Part shown: in pieces, positions 23,748 through 29,682 of the stretch
How the letters are laid out: each line of letters opens with the position of its first letter
Position numbering within the stretch: the stretch's first letter is position 1
Assembly: GCA_964657565.1 (NCBI GenBank)
Contig: CAZZVQ010000059.1
Span: 1-29,682, forward strand
From: JAVVHH01 sp964657565
GTDB lineage: Bacteria > Pseudomonadota > Alphaproteobacteria > Acetobacterales > Acetobacteraceae
DNA length: 29,682 nt
Direction: 5' to 3'
The notes under the pieces: model-generated
Databases searched by the model: none
What the model saw: only the letters and a program-made list of their open reading frames with translations
What the model was told of the DNA's origin: nothing
Translations under genes and position numbers: made by a program

Positions 23748-23793
23748 GTGTCGTCCTTTTTGAGATGAGGTCAGCGCAAATCCCGGCGGCTTT

Positions 23794-23812
23794 CGTCGCC
23801 AGCGCGGCGACG
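23794..23812. other. Hairpin in the divergent intergenic region
   Basis: A 7-bp stem CGTCGCC/GGCGACG with loop AGCGC lies in the 198-base gap between the divergent TauE/SafE gene and the peptide-binding-protein gene. It could be a regulator site or a leader structure for the minus-strand gene. No promoter elements could be assigned with confidence in this gap. Confidence 0.3.
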
Positions 23813-23945
23813 GTAATAGGATTATGGACCTAAATCTCAGCAACACGACTGCGTGTACGCTATTTGTTCTCGTGTCTCGCGGGGCCGCTTGCCAGCAGGG
23901 TTTTGCAGCGCCAGTCTCGGTCCTCATTCATTGCGCGGAGCGTCA

Positions 23946-25445
23946 ATGCGTCGTCTTCTCCTGGCCACGGTCCTTGCTGCTGCCGCTCTGCCCGCTTGTG
24001 CGCAGCCTTTCCGGATCGCGATGCGGGAGGATCCCGACAGCCTCGACCCGGCGCTCGCCCGCACGTATGTCAGCCGGATCGTGTTCGCCGGGCTGTGCGA
24101 CAAGCTGTTCGACATCAACGAGAAGCTCGAGATCGTGCCGCAGCTGGCGACCGGCTACGAATGGATCGATCCGAAGACGCTGATCGTCAAGCTGCGGGAC
24201 GGCGTGTTGTTCCAGGACGGCACGACGATGGATGCCGAGGCGGTGAAATACTCGCTGATGCGCAGCCTGACGATGCCGGGCAGCTTCCGGCGGTCCGAGA
24301 TCAACGCGATGGACCATGTCGAGGTGGTGGACCCGGCGACGGTGAAGATCGTGCTGAAGGAGCCGTCGTCGCCGTTCCTGGCGCAGCTGACGGACCGGTC
24401 GGGCATGATCGTGTCGCCCAAGGCGGCCGAGGCGGCAGGAAAGGACTTCCAGCTCAAGCCGGTGTGCGCCGGGCCGTTCCGGTTCGTGGAGCGAGTGCCG
24501 CTGGACCATATCACGCTGGAGCGGTTCCCGCAGTATTGGGACGCGGCCCACATCCATTTGGACCGCGTGACCTACCAGACGATCCCGGACAGCTCGATCC
24601 GGCTGGCCAACCTGCAGGCCGGCAGCACGGACCTGGTCGAGTATATCATTCCGAGCGATGTCGACGCGGTGAAGAACGACCGCAAGCTGAAGCTTGCGAT
24701 GATGGACCAGCTCGGGTTCCAGAACATCGAGTTCAACGTCGGCAATGGGGAGCGGGCGAAGTCGCCGATCGGGAGCGATGCCCGGGTCCGTCATGCGTTC
24801 GAGCTTTCGATCGATCGCGAGGCGCTGATACAGGTCGTCTATAACGGCCTCTATGCGCCGGCCGCGCAGGGCATCTCGCCCGCCAGCCCGATGCATGTCG
24901 CCTCGCTCAAGCCGAGTTCGCGCGACGTCGACGCGGCGAAGGCACTGCTGAAGGCGGCGGGCGTGACGCTTCCGGTGACGGTGCGGCTGACGGTTCCCAA
25001 CAACCCGGATCTGCGGCAGGCCGGCGAGGTGCTGCAGTCGATGGCGGCGGACGCCGGGTTCGACGTGCAGATCACGGCGACGGAGTATGCGACGGCGCTG
25101 AGTGCGGCGACACGGGGCGACTTCGAGGCGTTCCTGACGGCTTGGTCCGGGCGGGCCGATCCGGACGGCAATGTCTACTCCTTCATGCACACGGGTGGGG
25201 CGCTCAACGACGCCAAATACTCCAACGCAGAGGTCGACAAGGCGCTCGAGGCTGCCCGTGCGGTCGCCGACCCGGCGAAGCGACGCGACATCTACGCGCA
25301 GGTGTATGGGCAGGAGACGCAGGACCTGCCGTATCTGTATCTCTGGTATTTGAAGAACATCGTCGGCATGCGGTCGGCCGTGCGGGGCTTCGTGCAGGTG
25401 CCGGACGGGATGATCCGGCTGCAGGGCGTCAGCCTGGCGAAGTAG
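23946..25445 (+). CDS. Peptide/nickel-type ABC transporter substrate-binding protein (SBP_bac_5)
   Basis: A periplasmic protein of 499 residues with a signal peptide (MRRLLLATVLAAAALPACA). Cleavage could be by signal peptidase I after ACA or, with the LPAC motif, as a lipoprotein. The mature sequence has the family hallmarks: REDPDSLDPALA near the N-terminus, LVKLRDGVLFQDGTTMDAEAVKYSLMR, the GPFRFVER segment, RVRHAFELSIDREAL, and a late ADPDGNVYSFMHTGG. Members bind oligopeptides, nickel complexes, glutathione or opines. The start ATG 23946 follows GGAG. The DppB-type permease starts one base after the stop. A downstream dehydrogenase suggests a non-peptide ligand such as a hydroxy acid conjugate, but that is inference. 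Confidence 0.92.
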   Translation: MRRLLLATVLAAAALPACAQPFRIAMREDPDSLDPALARTYVSRIVFAGLCDKLFDINEKLEIVPQLATGYEWIDPKTLIVKLRDGVLFQDGTTMDAEAVKYSLMRSLTMPGSFRRSEINAMDHVEVVDPATVKIVLKEPSSPFLAQLTDRSGMIVSPKAAEAAGKDFQLKPVCAGPFRFVERVPLDHITLERFPQYWDAAHIHLDRVTYQTIPDSSIRLANLQAGSTDLVEYIIPSDVDAVKNDRKLKLAMMDQLGFQNIEFNVGNGERAKSPIGSDARVRHAFELSIDREALIQVVYNGLYAPAAQGISPASPMHVASLKPSSRDVDAAKALLKAAGVTLPVTVRLTVPNNPDLRQAGEVLQSMAADAGFDVQITATEYATALSAATRGDFEAFLTAWSGRADPDGNVYSFMHTGGALNDAKYSNAEVDKALEAARAVADPAKRRDIYAQVYGQETQDLPYLYLWYLKNIVGMRSAVRGFVQVPDGMIRLQGVSLAK

Positions 25446-25446
25446 C

Positions 25447-26394
25447 GTGCGCAGCCATCTCGGCACGCGGGTGCTGCAGGTTATTCCGACCATCCTACTG
25501 GTTAGCATTCTCGTGTTCGCGCTGCAGCAACTCATGCCGGGCGACCCGGCCGCCGTGCTGGCGGGCGAATACCGGGGCGATCCGGCGATCATGGCGCAGA
25601 TCCGGGCCGAGCTGTGGCTCGACCGGCCGTTGCCGATCCAATATCTGCACTGGATCGGCGGCGTGCTGCAGGGCGATCTCGGGCATTCGTGGCGGATCCG
25701 GGAGCCGGTGGCGACGCTGATCCTGCAGAAGCTGCCGGTGACGCTGCAACTCGCGTCGATGGCGTTCGTGATCGCGTTGTGTATCGGCGTGCCGGCGGGG
25801 GTGCTGGCGGCGGTGTATCGCAACACGGTGTGGGATTACGTGGTCAACCTGGTGGGGCTGGCCGGGTTGAGCACGCCGAATTTCTGGCTGGGGATCATGA
25901 TGATCCTGCTGATTTCGGTGCAGCTCGGGTGGTTGCCGCCGTCGGGCTACGTGTCGCTGGCGGAGGATTGGCGGCAGTCGCTGGCGACGACGATCATGCC
26001 GGCGTTCGTGCTGGGCAACGCGATCGCGGCGGTGCTGATGCGGCATACGCGGAGCGCGATGCTGACGGTGCTGGACCAGGATTACATCCGGACGGCGCGG
26101 GCGAAGGGGCTGGGCGAGGTCATCGTGGTGGTGCGGCATGCGTTCCGCAATGCGCTGGTGCCGGTGGTGACGCTGGGGGCGCTGGAGTTCGGGACGCTGC
26201 TGTCGGGGGCGGTGCTGACGGAGCAGGTGTTCAGCATTCCGGGGTTCGGCAAGCTGGTGGTCGATGCGGTGTTCAACCGCGACTATCCGGTGGTGCAGGG
26301 GGTCGTGCTGGTGACGTCGTGCCTGTTCATCCTGCTCAACCTGTTGGCGGACGTGCTGTATGTGTTGATCAATCCGCGGCTGCGGGTGGCATGA
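25447..26394 (+). CDS. ABC transporter permease, DppB type
   Basis: An inner-membrane permease of 315 residues. The N-terminal HLGTRVLQVIPTILLVSILVFALQQLMPGDPA is the DppB pattern, followed by six helices and the EAA loop region (YIRTARAKGLGEVIVVVRHAFRNALVPVVTLG). Downstream segments (FSIPGFGKLVVDAVFNRDYPVVQGVVL) are typical of peptide permeases. The start is GTG 25447, next to the binding-protein stop, with a weak ribosome site. It overlaps the DppC-type start by 4 bases. The operon contains no DppD or DppF ATPase, so ATPases encoded elsewhere must drive it. Confidence 0.94.
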   Translation: MRSHLGTRVLQVIPTILLVSILVFALQQLMPGDPAAVLAGEYRGDPAIMAQIRAELWLDRPLPIQYLHWIGGVLQGDLGHSWRIREPVATLILQKLPVTLQLASMAFVIALCIGVPAGVLAAVYRNTVWDYVVNLVGLAGLSTPNFWLGIMMILLISVQLGWLPPSGYVSLAEDWRQSLATTIMPAFVLGNAIAAVLMRHTRSAMLTVLDQDYIRTARAKGLGEVIVVVRHAFRNALVPVVTLGALEFGTLLSGAVLTEQVFSIPGFGKLVVDAVFNRDYPVVQGVVLVTSCLFILLNLLADVLYVLINPRLRVA

Positions 26395-27236
26395 TCGTGC
26401 GCAGTCCGTTCCGGCTGGCGATCCAGCGCTTTGGGGGACGGCCGGCGGCGGTGGCCGGGCTGGTGGTGATCGTCGCGCTGGTCGTGCTGGCGGTGTTCGC
26501 GCCGCTGATCGCGCGGTACGATCCGAACACGACGAGCTGGACGCTGATCCGCAAGGCGCCGTCGCTGGCGCATTGGATGGGGACGGACGAGAACGGGCGG
26601 GACGTGTTCGCCCGGGTGGTGTTCGGGGCGCGGGCGTCGTTGCTGGCGGGGGTGGTGTCGGTGGTGATCGCGGCGGGGATCGGGGTGCCGCTGGGGTTGC
26701 TGTCGGGGTTCGTGGGCGGGGTGACGGATGCGGTGATCGGGCGGGTCACCGACGCGATGCTGTCGTGCCCGTTCCTGATCCTGGCGATCGCGCTGGCGGC
26801 GTTCCTGGGGCCGGCGCTGAGCAACGCGATGATCGCGATCGGGGTGAGTGCGGCGCCGATCTTCGTGCGGGTGGCGCGCGGGGCGACGATGGATGCGGCG
26901 ACCAACGAGTATGTCGAGGCGGCGCGGGCGCTGGGCAATCCGCCGTGGCGCGTGGCGGTGCGGCACGTGCTGCCGAACATCGTGCCGCCGGTGCTGGTGC
27001 AGGCGACGCTGGCGATCGCGGCGGCGATCATCGCGGAGGCGAGCCTGTCGTTCCTCGGACTTGGGCAGCAGCCGCCGGCGCCGAGTTGGGGCAGCATGCT
27101 GAACTCGGCGCAGCGGTTCCTGACGCAGGCGCCGTGGCTGGCGATCTTTCCCGGGCTGGCCATTTTCCTGGCCGTGCTCTCGTTCAACCTGATCGGCGAC
27201 GGGCTGCGCGACGCCCTGGATCCGCGGAGAAGATGA
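26391..27236 (+). CDS. ABC transporter permease, DppC type
   Basis: An inner-membrane permease of 281 residues. The N-terminal OppC-like segment (AAVAGLVVIVALVVLAVFAPLIARYDP) is followed by HWMGTDENGRDVFARVVFGARASL, the hallmark of DppC/OppC, then the EAA loop (EYVEAARALGNPPWRVAVRHVLPNIVPPVLV) and EASLSFLGLGQQPPAPSWGSML near the end. The start ATG 26391 overlaps the DppB-type stop as ATGA. The dehydrogenase gene starts at its stop codon (TGATG). A longer frame from 25614 exists but overlaps the DppB gene and is not real. Confidence 0.94.
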   Translation: MIVRSPFRLAIQRFGGRPAAVAGLVVIVALVVLAVFAPLIARYDPNTTSWTLIRKAPSLAHWMGTDENGRDVFARVVFGARASLLAGVVSVVIAAGIGVPLGLLSGFVGGVTDAVIGRVTDAMLSCPFLILAIALAAFLGPALSNAMIAIGVSAAPIFVRVARGATMDAATNEYVEAARALGNPPWRVAVRHVLPNIVPPVLVQATLAIAAAIIAEASLSFLGLGQQPPAPSWGSMLNSAQRFLTQAPWLAIFPGLAIFLAVLSFNLIGDGLRDALDPRRR

Positions 27237-28222
27237 TGCGCGTTGCAGTGTTGGACGATTGGCAGAACGTGGCGCGGGCGAGTGCGGACTGGTCGGCGTT
27301 GGAGGCGGCGGCCGAGGTGGTGGTGTTCCCGGGCGCATTTACGGGGGAGGACGAGGCGGCGGCGCAATTGGCTGAGTTCGACATCCTGTTGCCGATGCGG
27401 GAGCGGACGCCGTTTCCGGCCAGCCTGATCGCGCGGTTGCCGAAGCTGCGGATGATCGCGCTGACCGGGGCTCGCTCGCCGTCGCTGGATACGGCGGCGT
27501 GCACGGCGGCGGGGATCGTCATCTCGACGACGGGCGGGACGGTGTCGAGCGTGGGGACGGCGGAGCTGACGCTGGGGCTGATGATCGCGGCGGCGCGGCG
27601 GATCGTGGCGGGGGATGCGGCGATCCGGGCGGGGCGGTTCCAGGAGGGGGTCGAGGTCGGGCCGGCGCTGGTGGGCAAGACGCTGGGGATCATCGGGCTG
27701 GGCAAGATCGGCAGCCGGATGGCGCGGTATGCGGCGGCTTTGGAGATGAAGGTCATTGCGTGGAGCCGCAGTCTCGATGCGGACGGCGCGCGGGCCGGGG
27801 GGGCGGCGTTGGCGGCGAGCAAGGCGGCGCTGCTGGCGGAGGCGGACGTGGTGACGCTGCACGTGCCGTTGTCGGCGGGGTCGCGGGGGCTGATCGGGGC
27901 GGCGGAGATCGGGCAGATGAAGCAGGGGGCGCTGCTGGTGAATACGTCGCGGGCCGGGCTGATCGATGGGGCGGCGCTGTTGGCGGCGGTGCGGGCGGGG
28001 CGGATCATGGCGGCGCTGGATGTGTATGAGCAGGAGCCGCTGGCGGCCGATGACCCGATCCGGACGGCGCCGAACACGGTGCTGTCGCCGCATCTGGGGT
28101 ATGGGACGACGGATACGTTCCGGCAGTTCTATGGGGAGAGTGTCGAGAACATCCTGGCGTTCATCGGGGGGGCGCCGAGGCGGGTGATGAACCCGGAGGT
28201 GCTGGTGGACCGAGTCGCCTAG
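27236..28222 (+). CDS. D-2-hydroxyacid dehydrogenase family protein
   Basis: An NAD(P)-dependent oxidoreductase of 328 residues that interconverts 2-keto acids and D-2-hydroxy acids. The cofactor motif is GLGKIG (G154, G156, G159). The catalytic triad is visible: R239 (NTSRAGLIDG), E267 (YEQEPL) and H286 (SPHLGYGT). It begins MRVAVLDDWQNVA, as many members of this group do. ATG 27236 lies six bases after GGAG; ATG 27233, immediately before it, is the alternative. Being the last gene of the importer operon, it may act on the imported compound. Two runs of seven G within the gene (near 27797 and 28166) could cause slippage or sequencing errors, but the frame is intact. Confidence 0.92.
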   Translation: MRVAVLDDWQNVARASADWSALEAAAEVVVFPGAFTGEDEAAAQLAEFDILLPMRERTPFPASLIARLPKLRMIALTGARSPSLDTAACTAAGIVISTTGGTVSSVGTAELTLGLMIAAARRIVAGDAAIRAGRFQEGVEVGPALVGKTLGIIGLGKIGSRMARYAAALEMKVIAWSRSLDADGARAGGAALAASKAALLAEADVVTLHVPLSAGSRGLIGAAEIGQMKQGALLVNTSRAGLIDGAALLAAVRAGRIMAALDVYEQEPLAADDPIRTAPNTVLSPHLGYGTTDTFRQFYGESVENILAFIGGAPRRVMNPEVLVDRVA

Positions 28223-28239
28223 CGCTTGGGTTGCAAGCG
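28223..28239. terminator. Stem-loop directly after the dehydrogenase stop codon
   Basis: A perfect 6-bp stem CGCTTG/CAAGCG with loop GGTTG starts at the base after the TAG stop. It lies between two convergent genes and could end transcription of the importer operon. No T-run follows on either strand, so it may be Rho-assisted. Confidence 0.4.
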
Positions 28240-28258
28240 GCAGGTTCGGGCTGCTCGG

Positions 28259-28465
28259 TCAGTAACGGGAGCGGGTTCTGCGGGAGGGGGAGCGGGGGGA
28301 GGCCTCGCCGCGGGGCGTGCGGTAGTGGAAGCGGTCGGAACACTCGGCGGCGGCACAACGGATGGTGTATTGGTGCGGCTCGCCGGATCGGCGTGCTTGG
28401 GCGGGCAGGGCGATGCCGGTCACGATGAGGGCGAGTATCACGGCAGGCGGTCGTATCATCGACAT
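28259..28465 (-). CDS. Small secreted basic protein (68 aa), unknown
   Basis: The first ~24 residues form a convincing signal peptide (MSMIRPPAVILALIVTGIALPAQA, cleavage after AQA). The mature 44 residues are Arg/Ser-rich, with two cysteines nine... positions around CAAAEC (a C-x4-C pair) and a basic tail RSPSRRTRSRY. No family is recognised. There are two possible ATG starts (28465 and 28459) and no clear ribosome site. It converges with the dehydrogenase gene. The signal peptide favours a real gene, perhaps a cell-envelope peptide. Confidence 0.55.
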   Translation of the reverse strand: MSMIRPPAVILALIVTGIALPAQARRSGEPHQYTIRCAAAECSDRFHYRTPRGEASPRSPSRRTRSRY

Positions 28466-28644
28466 GGCGTAACCATCGATGGTTGTGCGCGGCTGTCAAG
28501 ATGCTTATTATTGCGTTTTCGTAACGAAATAGGTGTGAAAGGAGGCGGTGGGCGATCGGGTTTTTCCGATGCGATCGGGCGGGTGGCGGGCTGGGGTGGG
28601 GTGGTTGGCTCGGGGGCTATGGGTTTGTCTCAAGTGCATGTTTA

Positions 28645-28657
28645 CGGGACAGTCCCG
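28645..28657. repeat. Short perfect palindrome, possible relic of an insertion-sequence end
   Basis: CGGGAC and GTCCCG are inverted around a single A. The surrounding bases (TGTCTCAAGTGC upstream on the plus strand, beginning at 28626) resemble the terminal repeat of some insertion sequences, but no partner end and no transposase is present in the window. A DNA-binding site is the alternative. Confidence 0.3.
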
Positions 28658-28713
28658 GCCGAGCGGAGGTTCTGGCCCTCGCGCGTGGCGTCGGTTCTGT
28701 TCGTAGCGCGAGT

Positions 28714-28730
28714 GCCGGGTCAAGCCCGGC
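28714..28730. repeat. REP-like palindrome (GCCGGG-TCAAG-CCCGGC)
   Basis: A 6-bp perfect stem with a five-base loop. On the minus strand it reads ATGGCCGGGCTTGACCCGGC, a sequence I recognise as a very common extragenic element of alphaproteobacterial genomes, often mis-translated as AGLDPA. Only one copy lies in the window, so its repeat status rests on general knowledge. Confidence 0.5.
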
Positions 28731-28765
28731 CATAACGAGCTGTGGTGGCGGCATCTCAGCACGGT

Positions 28766-28783
28766 CTCCGGCACTCACCGGAG
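28766..28783 (-). terminator. Stem-loop downstream of the right-edge ORF
   Basis: CTCCGG and CCGGAG pair perfectly around CACTCA, nine bases past the stop codon of the minus-strand ORF. There is no T tract. The position fits a transcription end for that ORF. Confidence 0.4.
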
Positions 28784-28792
28784 CTGACGGCA

Positions 28793-29626
28793 CTACTTCT
28801 GCGGTCGATTTCGTGCGGGATCTTCAGGTAATTGGGAGAACCACTCTTCGAGTTGGTCGATGGTGCGGAACATGACGTCGTTGAAGATTTTGCGCGGGAT
28901 GCGGCATTCCTTCACGTGTTCCCACATTCGACAATAGAGTAGACGGGAAGTTGTCTCGTCTTCGACGCAATAGACCTTGAAATCTTCGAGGCCGTCAACG
29001 TCAAGGATCTGATACGGACCATTGTGGCGCACGGGAAGTGGCTGGAAGCCGCTCGGTAGCAGGTGTTCCACGTGCTCCAAGCCGTATACTTCGTTTTCCA
29101 TGCTGAAGAACGCCGTTTGGGCGTCAGCCTCCATCAGCACTGGGTCAGATCGCTGTCCCACCGCGCCTTTCCACCCGTTGAGGCCAACTAGAATGTCGCT
29201 CAAGGTAGCCTGGTTGGTGGGCGAGCCAAGGCGTTCGCCGTTAATGTAAACGCAGAAGACTCCATACATCCATGGCCGATACAGATGTGGCGTTTTGTCC
29301 CATCGAAATTCTGTTGCAAAGACGGTTTTATCACCGATGTTGTGCATCACCTCACTGACTTCCACCGGCGTAATGAGCTCTCCGAGCCCATCTTTGTGAT
29401 ACTGATACCACTCTCCGTTTTTGTTTTGGCCCAATAGCTTTCTCCCGTCCTCCCGGCCGCCTGATTGAGCATTTCGATATACCTCTTCGGCGTCCGGCGG
29501 CTCGGGATCCTTGTTCGGATTATAGTCCGGACTCCTCCGGTCATGCGCCGTGTTTGGCCGGTACTCTGGTTTGGGCGGAGTGTCCTTGTCACCCTCTGGT
29601 GTGCCCTTGGGGGGCGACTCGGTCAT
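28793..29626 (-). CDS. Imm42-like immunity domain joined to a polymorphic-toxin-type linker; possibly longer than shown
   Basis: 277 residues from ATG 29626. Residues 1-45 are Pro/Asp/Asn-rich and look disordered. Residues 45-84 (PDAEEVYRNA, DGRKLLGQNKNGEWYQYHKDGLGEL) resemble the segment preceding the toxin domain in Rhs/polymorphic toxins. Residues 97-277 carry GDKTVFATEF, PWMYGVFCVYINGERLG and TLSDIL, which recall the Imm42 immunity family; this is recognition from memory, not a search. The ATG has no ribosome site, and the frame is open without a stop to the window edge at 29682, so the real protein may start outside. Base composition differs sharply from the neighbours (32 G+C of 60 at 29221-29280 against 46 of 60 at 27601-27660), suggesting transfer. 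Alternatives are an orphan immunity protein or a remnant of a toxin locus. No toxin catalytic domain is visible here. Confidence 0.7.
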   Translation of the reverse strand: MTESPPKGTPEGDKDTPPKPEYRPNTAHDRRSPDYNPNKDPEPPDAEEVYRNAQSGGREDGRKLLGQNKNGEWYQYHKDGLGELITPVEVSEVMHNIGDKTVFATEFRWDKTPHLYRPWMYGVFCVYINGERLGSPTNQATLSDILVGLNGWKGAVGQRSDPVLMEADAQTAFFSMENEVYGLEHVEHLLPSGFQPLPVRHNGPYQILDVDGLEDFKVYCVEDETTSRLLYCRMWEHVKECRIPRKIFNDVMFRTIDQLEEWFSQLPEDPARNRPQK

Positions 29627-29682
29627 GAGGGGGGCGGGGAGGGTTGGGCCGGACGGGCGAGGGCTGGAAGAGTTTCTTGAGG

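Larger units (their letters stand above)
28466..28792. other. 327-base gene-poor stretch with several palindromes
   Basis: I see no credible gene here; open frames on both strands have no recognisable protein features. It contains the AT-rich palindrome TTTCGT-A-ACGAAA at 28517-28529, CGGGAC-A-GTCCCG at 28645-28657, a REP-like palindrome at 28714-28730, and a stem-loop at 28766-28783. It separates the G-rich operon region from the lower-GC ORF at the right edge, so it may mark the border of an acquired segment. Confidence 0.6.

Noticed and set aside
23943..25826. Minus-strand frame of 627 residues
   Set aside because: Antisense to the binding protein and DppB-type permease; low-complexity Arg/His/Gln-rich product.
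26369..28093. Minus-strand frame of 574 residues
   Set aside because: Antisense to DppC-type and dehydrogenase genes, both of which have intact catalytic or family motifs.
28226..28735. Plus-strand frame of 169 residues in the gene-poor stretch
   Set aside because: Gly-rich with no domain, overlaps the small secreted protein on the other strand and runs through the REP-like palindrome.
28508..28774. Minus-strand frame of 88 residues
   Set aside because: Its sequence arises from the REP-like element and flanking palindromes; no ribosome site or protein feature.
1..29682. CRISPR array, intact transposase, integrase or phage genes
   Set aside because: No regularly spaced direct repeats and no transposase or integrase motifs were seen on either strand.

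Overview
The window is high-GC bacterial chromosome with densely packed genes, short intergenic gaps, many 4-bp ATGA/GTGA gene overlaps and several GTG/TTG starts. The housekeeping content (an RpoH-type sigma factor with an intact RpoH box, a Suv3-like helicase, RluD, malate synthase G, a DUF2256 protein and a DUF6476-like protein, a tRNA-Glu) fits an alphaproteobacterium. The MarR-like protein and the overall composition suggest Rhodospirillales/Acetobacteraceae. That placement is inference from family resemblance, not a search result.

Layout. 1-3099: a Suv3-like helicase cut by the left edge (minus), an M17 leucyl aminopeptidase (plus) and a small MarR-type regulator (plus) with a palindrome in its leader. 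3107-6521 (minus): an apparent operon of a WecA/MraY-like glycosyl-1-phosphate transferase, a secreted protein made of two tandem copies of one domain, and a MalF/MalG-type permease pair without binding protein or ATPase. 6577-9829 (plus): a PglF/CapD-like nucleotide-sugar dehydratase, a DegT-type sugar aminotransferase and a small coupled ORF. With the divergent transferase these look like a surface-glycan amino-sugar module. 9909-10698: a short soluble histidine kinase and a one-helix membrane peptide. 10714-13810 (minus): a cation diffusion facilitator, rpoH, and a RluD-type pseudouridine synthase. 13825-14425 (plus): DUF6476-like protein, DUF2256 zinc-ribbon protein, tRNA-Glu(CTC). 14437-18480 (minus): malate synthase G and an ABC-F ATPase of the Uup type.

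18581-21166 (plus) is a complete NMT1/taurine-type ABC importer (binding protein, ATPase, permease). It is followed on the minus strand by a TPR protein with a glycosyltransferase-like C-terminus and a TauE/SafE-family permease. 23946-28222 (plus) is a peptide/nickel-type importer operon (binding protein, DppB, DppC) without ATPases, coupled to a D-2-hydroxyacid dehydrogenase. The stretch from about 18.5 to 28.2 kb is very G-rich, with many GGG/GCG/CGG codons.

The right end changes character. A 327-base gene-poor stretch holds several palindromes, one of which resembles the common alphaproteobacterial REP-type motif. Beyond it lies a clearly lower-GC ORF whose N-terminal part looks like the linker of a polymorphic toxin and whose C-terminal part looks like an Imm42-type immunity domain. 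Its frame stays open to the window edge. This is the most likely recently acquired and most unusual piece. No CRISPR array, intact transposase, phage module or rRNA gene was seen.
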